NCBI RefSeq assembly: GCF_014196515.1
Contig: NZ_JACIDV010000022.1
Location: 1 to 35,805 of the forward strand
Reading direction: 5' to 3'
DNA: 35,805 nucleotides
From: Rhizobium skierniewicense
GTDB lineage: Bacteria > Pseudomonadota > Alphaproteobacteria > Rhizobiales > Rhizobiaceae
This document shows, piece after piece, positions 1-9,199 of the stretch. The translations under genes were made by a program, and so were the position numbers. Below the pieces are notes generated by a model, which had not been told where the DNA came from, did no database searches, and was given only the letters and a program-made list of their open reading frames with translations. Position 1 is the first letter of the stretch. Each line of letters begins with the position of its first letter.

Positions 1-293
1 CCCTCGTCAGTGAGCGGACTTATAGAGGACACCAATCAAACAAGTCAACACACCCAATTCATAAAAATAAAGAAAATGTATAAGATGTTGATTTAGCTGA
101 GGGATTTTGGGGATTTTGTTCCCGTCCGCTGTTTTGAGCGAATTCCTTTTATGTAACACCACCGGAAAACAAGGGTATTCACTCTTCTCCGCTCAGACGC
201 CACGTTTTCGACACCTCTGAGACATATCCCCGGAAACACCGACGCACTGACATATAAGTGCCGGGGTAAAACAGGTGGCAGGAAAACACCAGT
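1..293. other. Upstream region of the M23 peptidase gene
   Basis: No gene is seen here. The first 120 bases are AT-rich. Just before the peptidase start there is a possible 5'-leader structure: GCACT (244-248) pairs with AGTGC (257-261) over an 8-nt loop, and CCCCGG (228-233) can pair with CCGGGG (261-266) as an alternative or outer stem. Whether this is a leader hairpin or part of a promoter cannot be decided from sequence alone. Confidence 0.3.
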
Positions 294-2309
294 TTGACTC
301 CCGCCTATGAAAGTTGCACATCTTCGGCTCAGGGTTTCTGGAGATCAAATGAACAACTGGTCGCGACAAGCATGATGACGGATCGAGACATGGTCCGCTC
401 GCTTGGAACCGAACCGCCTATTTTGGCGGAGGGCCGACGCGCACCTGACCGGCGTGAAATCTCCCTGCGCTGGTTGAGCGGGACGTTTCTCACGGGTATT
501 ACCTCTTCTATTCTGATGGGTGTCGCTCTTTTTGCAGCGCTGGACGGGCGCCAGCAGCTTGCCATTCCCGCTGAAGCCTTTGCGCGGGCTGATATGGAGC
601 AGGATGCATCCGAGACAGTTCGGCGCGGAACACGGCTTCTCGGCCAGAACATAGCTGCGCGTCCATCCGACCGCTCGGTGATGGAAGTGTCGACGGTTAT
701 TCATGATGGCGACAAGGAAGTGGTGCGCAAAGTACCCTTTTCCCATGTGAAGATCGCTTTGGCGGCCAATTACACCAATCAGGAAGACTATCCTCCTTTC
801 GATCCACTCAATATTTTTGCGACGAATGACGAAGCCTCGCCAGCAGCCAGTCGGACAGGGACCATCTATGGGTCCGAGGTCGAGTCCGAAGTCAGCTTGA
901 AGACGGTTGCGTTTCCGACCAAGCGGAGCCCTCTGGCTTTTGCCGGCTCGATGAGCTTCGATGAGGTGGAAGAGGCTGTCAGGTCCAACGGTTCGATGTT
1001 GACCGATGGAAACGAACAGCTGTCCGCGCTTTACTATATTGATCCAAGGCGCTTCGAGGCGACAGAAGACGTGGATATGACTGCCGGGCTCGCTGCACGT
1101 GTGGTGGAGCAGAACATGTCTGTGTCCACGCCGCAGGCGCCGACCGTCAAGCTTCAGGAATATGCCGACGACGTGATCCCGGTTCGCCAAGCCGAGACGA
1201 TGGAGGAAGCTCTGTTTGGCGCAGGTTACTCCAAGGAACAGGCCAAGCAAACCGCGGCAGCTTTAAGCGCGCAAAACGGATCGGCCGATGTTCAGGCTGG
1301 CGATGTGTTGCGGATCGGCATTTTGCAAAATGACGAGAAGAGCGACATCGTCCGTGCCAGCCTCTACCGTAAGGCGCGCCACGTGATAACGGTCGCAACG
1401 GACGATACCAGACAGTTTGTGCGCGCAAGCGAGCCGCCGCATCTGGATGCAGTCGCAACCGCCTTCGACAGCAGCAATGTACCTCTGACAGCCAACCGCG
1501 ATCTGCCGCGCGTCTACGATGGCGTTTACCGCGCCGCCCTCACCTACGGCATGAACCAGTCGATGGTAGCACAACTCGTCAAGCTTCTGGCCAGCAGCGT
1601 CGATTTCCAGGCGCAGTTGAAACCGACGGATTCTCTCGAGGCGTTCTTCTCGGTTCAGGGGCCGGATGGAAAAGCCACCGATCAGTCGGAACTTCTCTAT
1701 GTCAACGCCAAGTTCGGCGACAACGAGACACGCTTCTATCGTTTCCAGAATCCGGATGACGGCAGCGTCGATTATTTTGACGGCCAGGGCAAAAGCATCC
1801 GCCAGTTCCTGATCCGCAACCCCGTGCCAAACGGGCGCATGACATCGGGCTTCGGCATGCGTCGACACCCGGTGCTTCGCTTCAGCCGCATGCACACCGG
1901 CACCGACTGGGCGGCACCGCGCGGAACGCCCATTATTGCCACCGGCAACGGCGTCGTCGAGAAGGCAGGTTGGGCATCGGGTTATGGCAACCAGACGCTG
2001 ATCCGGCACGCGAATGGTTATGTCTCATCTTACAATCACCAGAATGCGATTGCCAAGGGCGTGACCGAAGGCGCGCGCGTGACGCAGGGTCAGGTGATCG
2101 GCTATGTCGGATCGACAGGCCTTTCGACTGGAGCCCATCTGCATTACGAGCTGATTGTCAATGGCACCAAAGTCGATGCCATGAAGGTGCGCCTGCCGGG
2201 GGGCAAATCGCTTTCGGGCGAGGCTCTTGCGCGCTTTTCCGATGAAAGACGCCGTATCGACACGCTGCTGAACATCGAGACCAAGCCCGAACAGGTGGCG
2301 AGCCGGTAG
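294..2309 (+). CDS. M23 family metallopeptidase, membrane-anchored
   Basis: Predicted zinc endopeptidase that cuts peptidoglycan cross-links or acts in cell-wall remodelling from the periplasmic side. The 671-residue frame has a hydrophobic segment at about 60-83, a long middle region, and a C-terminal LytM/M23 domain from about residue 516. Zinc-binding motifs are visible: HTGTD with H534 and D538, and the HLH of GAHLHYE at 615-617. The longest frame begins at a TTG (294) preceded by an AGGAAA-like site. An in-frame ATG pair at 372/375 (residues 27-28) is an alternative start but has a poor Shine-Dalgarno, so the N-terminus is uncertain. The family is known from rhizobial and Brucella-type genomes as conserved cell-envelope genes. 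The gene looks intact and is probably the local non-mobile backbone. Confidence 0.9.
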   Translation: MTPAYESCTSSAQGFWRSNEQLVATSMMTDRDMVRSLGTEPPILAEGRRAPDRREISLRWLSGTFLTGITSSILMGVALFAALDGRQQLAIPAEAFARADMEQDASETVRRGTRLLGQNIAARPSDRSVMEVSTVIHDGDKEVVRKVPFSHVKIALAANYTNQEDYPPFDPLNIFATNDEASPAASRTGTIYGSEVESEVSLKTVAFPTKRSPLAFAGSMSFDEVEEAVRSNGSMLTDGNEQLSALYYIDPRRFEATEDVDMTAGLAARVVEQNMSVSTPQAPTVKLQEYADDVIPVRQAETMEEALFGAGYSKEQAKQTAAALSAQNGSADVQAGDVLRIGILQNDEKSDIVRASLYRKARHVITVATDDTRQFVRASEPPHLDAVATAFDSSNVPLTANRDLPRVYDGVYRAALTYGMNQSMVAQLVKLLASSVDFQAQLKPTDSLEAFFSVQGPDGKATDQSELLYVNAKFGDNETRFYRFQNPDDGSVDYFDGQGKSIRQFLIRNPVPNGRMTSGFGMRRHPVLRFSRMHTGTDWAAPRGTPIIATGNGVVEKAGWASGYGNQTLIRHANGYVSSYNHQNAIAKGVTEGARVTQGQVIGYVGSTGLSTGAHLHYELIVNGTKVDAMKVRLPGGKSLSGEALARFSDERRRIDTLLNIETKPEQVASR

Positions 2310-2399
2310 ACGATTTTCTGGCCAGCTCAGTAAGCTACGGTCAAAGTCCCGGCAACCGCTTCGACGCGCGATTGTTCCGACCGGAACGCTCAATGGTTG

Positions 2400-3035
2400 G
2401 TCACCGTGAGCGCGCCAGCGAGCGGTCAGTCCATCGCAGTTTTTCGGCAAGTCGGCGAACGAGATGCCATTGTCGGCCAACACCGTATAAAAGATGTCAG
2501 GCACGGCCTCGACCAACTCGTCCAGAAAAGCAGCTGCAGTCACAGTGTTCGCCTTATCTACCATTCTGGCGAACGCGAACGTCGATGTGCGGTCGATCGC
2601 GACGCAGAGCTGTAGCTTGCCCTCACCGGTCCTGACCTCAGCGATATCGATACAGCCAATCGGATAGGTCTTGAACTTGCGTTTAGTTTCTTTGTCGCCG
2701 GTGATCTCGGCAGTCGGCTGATGCCCTGACACTGCGAGCATCGCGTTAGGTGCGGCATGGTTGCCTGTAGTGCATAGAGGCAGTCGTCGAGCGAGAGCAG
2801 CGTGTGCCGCCGGAAGGCGACAAAATCGCCTCCTCCTCGATGGTGAGCACCGTTGAATGCGCATCCTTGGGACCGGTCGGAAAATCCTTGACCGTCGTGC
2901 GCTTTTTCCACTTTGCGACGGTCTTCTGGTTTATGCCTAAGCGCCTTGCCAGCGCCCTCAGGCTCTCTTGACTATGCCGTCTCGCCAACGGACCGCCCCT
3001 ATCGTGCGCGCGCTCCCGTCAAGAATTTGTCCCAT
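2400..3035 (-). pseudogene. IS481-family transposase, 5' part, frameshifted and 3'-truncated
   Basis: Read on the minus strand, the frame starts at ATG 3035 with MGQILDGSA, the start typical of a rhizobial IS481 transposase group. It shifts frame within about 20 codons into an HTH region (LGINQKTVAKWKKR). Another break near 2830-2860 separates VLTIEEEAI from FRRHTLLSLDDCLYALQ, and more shifts follow before the DDE core (CIDIAEVR, VLADNGISFADLP). The remaining C-terminal third, including the WTNGQ-type region and last catalytic residue, is absent before about 2400. It cannot encode an active transposase. A 3'-terminal piece of the same family lies at 16494-16727. Confidence 0.85.
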
Positions 3036-3284
3036 AGTGCATCCTTCCATTGCTGGCTGAATAATGCACCATCAAAGACCGGGAGGACAGAATTCGTTTT
3101 GGGGACATGGATGCGGTTGGGATAAAAGGGGGCACTCATGGCGCTTTTTGATATGGGCAGCACCATACCCAAAAGACGCCTGATGAAATGCGTCAATTTT
3201 GAATCGTCGCGGAAATAGGTCGCTGACAGAAAAGCTTTACGGGATTATGTCACAGGAAATCGGGCGGAAGTTGCAGAGGGCAAT

Positions 3285-4997
3285 ATGGCACGAAAAGCGT
3301 ATTTTCAGCATTTTGTCAGTGGTACAGGTCAAGCAATCGGTCTGTTGCGAACCCGCGAAGACGATAGCGAAGAGGTTAAACAGGCTGTTGTCAGGGTTAT
3401 AATTTCTGCCTTGGCAGCTTTTTATATTGCACCAACAACTTACAGCGGATTGCGGATTGCTCCACCGACGGGGATAACGGTTCTCTTTTTATTCTATCTG
3501 CCGTTTTCATGTCTGGTCTTGTGGTGGATGAAAACCCGTCCAAGCAATCGTCGTTGGCGGCGCACGATCGCCATTTTTTGTGATATGCCTGCACTGACTT
3601 ACGCAATGTCCATAGGCGGCGATACAATGCTGCCGATATTCGCGCTTTTACTTTGGGTCGCCGTCGGCAACGGGTTGCGTTTCGGTCCTCGATACCTTGT
3701 CGCATCAACAGTCGTGGCTCTTCTGTCGATAACTGTCGCTACGATTTTCAATGACTATATGCGACAGAATCCATATATCGTCGTGACGCTGACGGCGACT
3801 GCGGTCTTGGTACCAGCCTATATATACGTCTTGCTGGATCGGGTACACCGCGCCTATCAAGCGGCGCAGGAAGCGAACATTTCAAAGTCGCGTTTTCTCG
3901 CCCAGGCAAGCCATGATCTTCGCCAGCCGGTTCATGCCATAAGTCTTTTCACGGCGTGTCTTCGCGATGCCAACTTGCAGGCAAGCGAGTTGCAAATGGT
4001 TGACAATATAGATCGTTCTTTGCAGAGCGTATCGCGCTTGTTCAAGTCGTTGCTTGACGTCTCTACTCTCGACAGCGGCAAGGTCGTTCCGAGATATGAG
4101 GCGATCGCGATTGCAGAGATTCTGGATGATGTGCTGCAGCAAAACAATGAAGCAGCGCACGTCAACGACTGCAAACTCGGTGTCATAAGCTGCAACACCG
4201 TTGTTATTACTGATCGTGCATTGTTGACGACGATGCTGCAGAACATCGTAAACAATGCGATCAAATATGCGCCGGGCCGGTCCATCACGATAGGTTGTCG
4301 GCGCGAAAACGGTGCCTTGGCTGTGCAGGTCTATGACCAGGGTCCAGGCATTTTGGAGGAACATCAACAAAGAGTTTTCGAGGAGTTCTACCAGGTTCGG
4401 GCACGTGGGGATCGGGATGTGGACGGTGTAGGTCTTGGTTTGCCGATCGTGAGACGCTTGGCGCATCTTATGAACATGCAGGTGCGGCTTCGTTCGGTTC
4501 CAGAACGTGGCACCTGCGTCACTCTGGCAGGTTTGAAAGTGTCTTCAACGCAGCTTTCAGCACAAGCGCCATTCACACGGCCCCCACGCAACATCGGTAT
4601 TGTTACTGGGCTGCACGTTCTTCTTGTCGAAGATGATGAAGCAGTCTTGCGAGCAACAGCAAGCCTGTTGCGGAAGTGGGGCTGTGAGGTACAGGAAGAA
4701 ATCAACATTCCGGTCCAGCCTGGTTCCTGGCATTTGGTGATGACGGACTTCGACCTTGGTGAGGGTAGAACGGGCAGCGACTGCATTGTCGCGGTAAGAA
4801 CACTGGTAGGTTGGTCCCTGCCAGCGGTGGTCATGAGCGGCCATGATGCCACTCGCGTGCGAGAAGAATTGTCAGATGATAGCATTCCAATTCTGTCAAA
4901 GCCCGTGCGCCCTGCAGAACTTCGCTCAATCATCATGGCTGCCTTCTTGGAGTTCAGAGGCCGCAGTCAGGTTTGTAAGCCCCGTCTTGGTGTCTGA
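3285..4997 (+). CDS. Hybrid sensor histidine kinase with C-terminal receiver
   Basis: Predicted membrane sensor kinase, 570 residues. Several hydrophobic segments lie between about residues 34 and 183, with no obvious large periplasmic domain, so the input may be membrane-borne. The HisKA motif ASHDLRQP carries the phosphorylatable H210. The HATPase domain shows the N box (N320, N323-N324), DQGPGI at 351-356 and GVGLGLP at 381-387. A receiver follows from about 443 with VEDDE, the phospho-acceptor D488 in MTDFD, S518 and K539. The start ATG at 3285 has an AGAGGG ribosome site 4-5 nt upstream. The gene is convergent with the response regulator at 5009-5641, with an 11-nt gap. A two-gene signalling pair is inferred from position; the signal is unknown. 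Confidence 0.9.
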   Translation: MARKAYFQHFVSGTGQAIGLLRTREDDSEEVKQAVVRVIISALAAFYIAPTTYSGLRIAPPTGITVLFLFYLPFSCLVLWWMKTRPSNRRWRRTIAIFCDMPALTYAMSIGGDTMLPIFALLLWVAVGNGLRFGPRYLVASTVVALLSITVATIFNDYMRQNPYIVVTLTATAVLVPAYIYVLLDRVHRAYQAAQEANISKSRFLAQASHDLRQPVHAISLFTACLRDANLQASELQMVDNIDRSLQSVSRLFKSLLDVSTLDSGKVVPRYEAIAIAEILDDVLQQNNEAAHVNDCKLGVISCNTVVITDRALLTTMLQNIVNNAIKYAPGRSITIGCRRENGALAVQVYDQGPGILEEHQQRVFEEFYQVRARGDRDVDGVGLGLPIVRRLAHLMNMQVRLRSVPERGTCVTLAGLKVSSTQLSAQAPFTRPPRNIGIVTGLHVLLVEDDEAVLRATASLLRKWGCEVQEEINIPVQPGSWHLVMTDFDLGEGRTGSDCIVAVRTLVGWSLPAVVMSGHDATRVREELSDDSIPILSKPVRPAELRSIIMAAFLEFRGRSQVCKPRLGV

Positions 4998-5008
4998 CCA
5001 AAAGATGC

Positions 5009-5641
5009 CTACAGAGGCCGCGTCTTTAGAAGTCCTTCTGCGACGCCTTGCGTGACTGCCGCGGCACGTGAGGTCACACCAAGGGCTCTGAACAGAGCCG
5101 ACACGTGTATTCGGACTGTGAAAGGGGAAATACCAAGTTCCAGAGCAATTTCCTTATTCGTCTTGCCCTGAGCGATCAATTGCAAGACGATAAACTGTCT
5201 TTCGCTTAATGTAGTCCTGTTCGATGAATGAACTGGCATGTCGTTCGGGAGCAATACGACGAGATCACCAGCTCGCACTGCTTCGAGCCCCTCAAGCATA
5301 GCCTGAGGGGAGACGGCCTTGTTAATGAAACCGTTAATGCCACAGGCCATCGCTGCGTTGATCGTCGCTGGATCGTCCGCCATTGTCACGACCACGATCA
5401 AGGAACGAGCGAACTCCACTCTCAGCGCGGGTAGCGTGTCCAGGATACTGTGCTTTGAAAAAAAGAGATCCAGCAGAAACATCGAAGGGGGCTCTTTATG
5501 GTCTCTCGCGAAGTTGAGAGCCTCCTCCAGCGTCTCGTTGCTCACAACGACAACTTCAGGGAGTTTCCGTCGGATCAATGACGTCATGCCGTCCCGAAAG
5601 ACTGGGTGATCATCGACGACGACGATTTTTTCTGCGTTCAC
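5009..5641 (-). CDS. LuxR/FixJ-type response regulator
   Basis: DNA-binding response regulator of the NarL/FixJ family, 210 residues. The receiver domain has the acidic pair D10-D11, the phospho-acceptor D58 (MFLLDLF) and a conserved threonine in VVVTM. A LuxR-type helix-turn-helix follows at about 145-200 ([34 protein letters not shown]). The start is GTG at 5641, with a GGAGAGG Shine-Dalgarno 8 nt upstream. The 5' side carries a perfect palindrome (5701-5716) about 60 bp from the start codon, which suggests autoregulation. It is convergent with the hybrid kinase at 3285-4997, which is the most likely phosphodonor by position. Confidence 0.92.
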   Translation of the reverse strand: MNAEKIVVVDDHPVFRDGMTSLIRRKLPEVVVVSNETLEEALNFARDHKEPPSMFLLDLFFSKHSILDTLPALRVEFARSLIVVVTMADDPATINAAMACGINGFINKAVSPQAMLEGLEAVRAGDLVVLLPNDMPVHSSNRTTLSERQFIVLQLIAQGKTNKEIALELGISPFTVRIHVSALFRALGVTSRAAAVTQGVAEGLLKTRPL

Positions 5642-5700
5642 AAAATCCGCCTCTCCGATCTTCAGGCGAGACCTATAGCAGTGAGTGGTTTCGATGACAC

Positions 5701-5716
5701 TAGCACGTTTGTGCTA
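5701..5716. promoter_or_regulatory. Palindromic operator, site 1
   Basis: TAGCACGTTTGTGCTA is a perfect 6-bp inverted repeat with a 4-bp spacer. Flanking ACAC and TGTG extend the symmetry loosely. It lies 60 bp upstream of the response-regulator start (GTG at 5641). The length and symmetry fit a dimeric LuxR/FixJ-type regulator, though the binding protein is inferred. Confidence 0.55.
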
Positions 5717-6137
5717 TGTGTTCGCATCTGCAACAAAAAACCCACGGATGAAAAATTAGAATTATAGCCAGCTAAAAGAGGATGTTTTTGACGACTCAAA
5801 GTACTGTGGCTGTAGGATACAATCCCGCTGTCTCCTGTTCATGAAGCGAAACTTATGGCGCAAGTTATAGTGTTGAATATAATCAATTAAATAGATGTAG
5901 GTATGTCTGAAGCACGACGCAGTAAGACAGACACATGGACATTGGCCAAAAGCTTGTCGTCTAATAACTGAATGGGTTTTTGCGATGCGAAGGTTATCCG
6001 CACGCCATCTTATCGTGTCGGAGAAAGGATGTACTGCTTGCATCTATCCTCGTGTCGTTCTTTCCAACGGCGTGTCAGACGGGGTGAACCAATTACATCC
6101 CGGAAAAGTGGTAATTTTGTTAACCTCACCTGCTGAT

Positions 6138-6153
6138 TAGCACATTTGTGCTA
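6138..6153. promoter_or_regulatory. Palindromic operator, site 2
   Basis: TAGCACATTTGTGCTA has the same arms and spacing as the site at 5701-5716, differing at one spacer base. It lies 100 bp upstream of the lipoprotein start codon at 6253, a usual distance for an activator or repressor site. The repetition of a 16-bp palindrome within 440 bp makes chance unlikely. Confidence 0.55.
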
Positions 6154-6252
6154 CTGGGCGATGCTCAACCCTTGTGCGAAGGAAGTTTATTCTTTCTTCG
6201 GTTCTGATTTTGCCGAAAGGAAAGAAACAAACACATTTTTGAGAGGGAATAA

Positions 6253-6564
6253 ATGTTAAGAACAGTGACAGTCGGGGTGTGTTCCCTTGTTATGATCGTT
6301 GGATTGTCTGGATGCCAGACAGTGCAGGAATCCGCTACCAGCGCGCAGATGACATGCAAAGCACAAGGCCTTAAAGCAGGCACGAAGCGTTATGATCGTT
6401 GTGTGGGTGCAACATACCAAAGCAATCGTCAGCAGGCTCAGCAAGCGGAAAATACGGCTGTCGCCGGAGCTGCTATTGGTCTGGTCGGCGGTGCTGTCCT
6501 TGGAGCAAGCTTGAACGACCACAATCACTACTATCGGCGTTGTGGGCCATGGAGCTGCTACTAA
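6253..6564 (+). CDS. Small lipoprotein with glycine-zipper segment
   Basis: Predicted envelope lipoprotein of 103 residues. It has a hydrophobic signal sequence and the lipobox LSGC, with the lipidated cysteine at residue 21. A central Gln/Ala-rich stretch is followed by a glycine-zipper-like hydrophobic segment (AVAGAAIGLVGGAVLGA), and a short His/Tyr/Cys-rich tail ends in SCY. The start ATG at 6253 is preceded by GAGAGGG at a good distance. It is a single-gene unit whose promoter region carries the TAGCAC palindrome at 6138-6153. The stop codon ends 1 bp before the left end of the IS6 element, so the transcriptional terminator may have been displaced. The exact role is unknown; glycine-zipper lipoproteins are often envelope-stress or osmotic-stress proteins. 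Confidence 0.8.
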   Translation: MLRTVTVGVCSLVMIVGLSGCQTVQESATSAQMTCKAQGLKAGTKRYDRCVGATYQSNRQQAQQAENTAVAGAAIGLVGGAVLGASLNDHNHYYRRCGPWSCY

Positions 6565-6842
6565 GGGGCCTGTCGCAAATTTTTGTAGTTAACGTGCTGT
6601 TGACCACAACGGTGGAAATTTCGCTCCCGATGTAGCGGAGCGTAGCCATGATTCTGAATGCCATTGCCGAGAAATTGAAGCGCCAGTCGAAGGATGATTT
6701 CAAGGGGCGACATTTCGAGGCGTGGCTGATCGTGCAGGCGGTGACCTGGTATCTGCGTAAGCGGCAAGGAGACCCCATCTGGCGCGGCTGATGCTTGGTA
6801 GGGTATTTCGGGCATATGAGAGTTCTCTGAATATGAGAATCT

Positions 6843-7190
6843 ATGTCTAGACCTGCGTCTAGCCTTGGGTTGATGCGAATGATCGAGGCGATGCCCGATC
6901 GCATTGACGGGTCGCCGCGACAGTTGCGGCGGTTCTGGTCGGACGAATTCAAGGCCACGGCGGTTGAGCAGGCATGTCAGCCCGGTGTGAACATGTCGGC
7001 AGTGGCGCGGCAGATCGGGATCTTGCCGTCTCAACTCTACCGTTGGCGTAGAGAATTGTTGGGCAGTGATGAGTCTGGACTAGCAGCGGCAGTTGATCCG
7101 CAGAGCGTCGCACCCGACCCCGTCGTCGAAGTCAATATTGACGGTATCGTCGTGCGGGTCGGCCGGCATTTAGAAGAAGTGCATCTGTAG
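6843..7190 (+). CDS. tnpA: IS66 accessory protein TnpA
   Basis: Accessory DNA-binding protein of the IS66 transposition system, 115 residues. A helix-turn-helix is visible in the first half (WSDEFKATAVEQAC, NMSAVARQIGILPSQLYRWRREL), which is the family signature. The C-terminal half (VVEVNIDGIVVRVG) also fits IS66 Orf1 proteins. It is the first gene of the element and appears intact, but the two genes after it are frameshifted, so the element is unlikely to move by itself. Confidence 0.85.
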   Translation: MSRPASSLGLMRMIEAMPDRIDGSPRQLRRFWSDEFKATAVEQACQPGVNMSAVARQIGILPSQLYRWRRELLGSDESGLAAAVDPQSVAPDPVVEVNIDGIVVRVGRHLEEVHL

Positions 7191-7216
7191 CGTGTCATCC
7201 GAGCGGTTCTTTCAGC

Positions 7217-7553
7217 ATGATCCCCGCAGGTGTAAAAGTCTTCTTGGCCAGCCATCCCATCGACTTCCGCAAAGGGCCGGACGGCCTGCTGTCGCTGGTG
7301 CGTGATGCTGGCAGTGATCCATTCAACGGCTCGCTTTATGTCTTCCGGGCCGACCGGATCAAGATCGTCTGGTGGTATGGATCCGGGGTTTGCCTTCACG
7401 CCAAGCGGCTGGAGAAGGCGCAGTTTTTCTGCGCCGCGGATAGGCTACAACCGAATCCAGCTCAACCATACCCAGTTCATGGCGCTCGTTGACGACATGG
7501 ACTGGAAACGGGTGCGCTCGGTGGCGGTGAAGCCGCCGGAGATTATTGGGTAA
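7217..7553 (+). pseudogene. tnpB: IS66 TnpB, frameshifted
   Basis: The first frame gives the TnpB signature (VKVFLASHPIDFRKGPDGL, SLYVFRADRIKIVWW, LHAKRLEKAQFF) and then loses homology. The C-terminal piece (RIQLNHTQFMALVDDMDWKRV) continues in the +1 neighbouring frame to 7553. The shift lies near 7430-7440. Together the two parts match the usual length of about 110-115 residues, so a single indel is the likely cause. TnpB is an essential accessory protein for IS66 transposition. Confidence 0.85.
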
Positions 7554-7667
7554 ATGCCTGCGGCAAAGTGAATCAACTGCCTGAAAGGGCAGAAAAACCG
7601 GAGCAAAATATGCTCTAGTTGTGAGCTTTCATTAGGTTGTCCATTCGGAGCGGATCTAGGAGACGTT

Positions 7668-9199
7668 ATGACGCCGCCCGATCTGCAGCTCCCGGATGAT
7701 ATAGAGACCCTGAACGCCATGGTCCTTGCCATGGCCGAGAAGGCAGGGCGTACCGACGCTCTTGAGAGCGAGGTCGCAGACCTGAAAGCCTTCGATCGTG
7801 CCCGCTTTGGCCGGCGATCAGAAAAACTCGGCTCTCCAGGCATCGATGAGGAGCAGCAGGCCTTTGTCTTCGAGGAAATCGAGACCGGCATCGCGGCGAT
7901 CGGAGCCAAGGTGAACAAGGGTGCCGCCCATGCTGAAAAGCGTCCGCCGCGACCTCGCAAGGGCTTTGCTCCTCATCTGGAGCGGGTCGAAGTGGTAATC
8001 GAGCCGGATGAACTGCCCGACCATATCGGCAAACAGAAGGTACTGATTGGGGAAGACGTCTCGGAGCGACTGGACGTCGCGCCGACGAAGTTCCGCGTCA
8101 TCGTCACCCGCCGACCGAAGTATGCCTTCAAAGATGAAGACGGCGTCATTCAGGCAGCCGCACCCACCCACATCATCGAGGGCGGCATTCCGAGGGAAGC
8201 GCTTCTTGCCCAGATCGCGGTCTCGAAATCTACCGATGGCCTTCCGCTCTATCGGCAGGAGACAATCTATGCCCGCGACAAGGTCGAGCTTGACCGGAAG
8301 CTGATGGCTCAATGGATGGGCAAGCGCGGCTTTGAACTTGATATTCTGGCCGACTACATCCTCGCCGAAATCAAGAAGGCTGAGCGTATCTTTGCTGACG
8401 AGACAACGTTGCCCACACTCGCGCCCGGATCCGGATCTGCCAAGACGGCTTGGCTTTGGGCTTGTGCCCGGGATGACAGACCCATTGGTGGTAGTAGTCC
8501 GCCGATGGTTGCCTATCGCTTCGAAGATAGCCGTGCTGGTGATCGGGTCGCCCGGCATCTGAGTGGCTATCGCGGCATTCTGCAGGTTGACGGACATGGT
8601 GCCTATAACAAGCTTGCCAGATCCGACGGAGACAATGACGGCGTGATGCTGGCTACTGCTGGTCCCATAGCAGGCGCAGGTTCTATGAGCTCCACGCCTC
8701 AGACAGCTCCAAGATCGCCACCGAGACGGTGGAACTGATGGCGAAGCTCTGGCAGGTGGAGGAACCAGCCCGCGGGCAAAGCCCTGACGCCCGTGTCGCC
8801 GCGCGCCAAGCGACATCTGCTGCGGTTGTCACGGAGCTCGCCCTCTGGCAGAAGACTCTACCGCGGATATCCGGCAAGTCGAAGCTGGCCGAGGCAATCC
8901 GCTATGCCAACTCGCGTCGCTCCATCTTCGAGCGCTTTCTCACCGACGGCCGCATCGAGCTCGACTACAACATAGTCGAGTGTGCAATCCGGCCCCAGAC
9001 AATTACCAGAAAGAATAGCCTCTTCGCCGGCAGCGATGGCGGTGGAAGGACCCGGGCAACAATCGCCACGCTCTTTCAGACAGCGAAAATGAACAATGTC
9101 GATCCGCAGGCTTGGCTAACCCGGACCCTTGAGCGTATAGCCAACGGGTGGCCAAGCAGCCATCTCGACGCACTCATGCCTTGGAATTACGCGCGCTAA
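7668..9199 (+). pseudogene. tnpC: IS66 transposase TnpC, frameshifted
   Basis: The frame from 7668 encodes the N-terminal zipper-like region (LPDDIETLNAMVLAMAEKA), the FGRRSEKL motif, the IS66 central domain and the catalytic-type motifs FADETTLP and LQVDGHGAYN. Near 8650 the frame shifts: the expected CWSHSRRRFYELHASDSSK is encoded there in another frame, which joins the segment ending at 9199 (ELMAKLWQVEE to MPWNYAR). That segment holds the third acidic region (ECAIRPQTITRKNSLF). A full-length TnpC of about 510 residues was present before the one-base event. The element now lacks an intact transposase. Confidence 0.9.

Larger units (their letters stand above)
5642..6252. other. Regulatory intergenic region between response regulator and lipoprotein genes
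   Basis: About 610 bases without a credible gene. The only open frames here are short, lack a ribosome site and have no recognisable composition. The region separates two divergent genes and carries two copies of one palindrome, 5701-5716 and 6138-6153, so it probably holds two promoters under common control. The stretch between 5740 and 6060 shows nothing else that I can interpret. Confidence 0.55.

Noticed and set aside
345..1250. Long minus-strand open frame of 301 codons opposite the M23 peptidase gene
   Set aside because: It is fully antisense to a gene with clear family motifs; the translation is rich in His, Arg and Cys and has no recognisable domain. It is a shadow of high-GC codon use.
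5762..6043. 93-codon minus-strand frame in the regulatory gap
   Set aside because: No ribosome site, unusual composition (many Cys, His, Tyr), no recognisable family; probably chance in an AT-richer gap.
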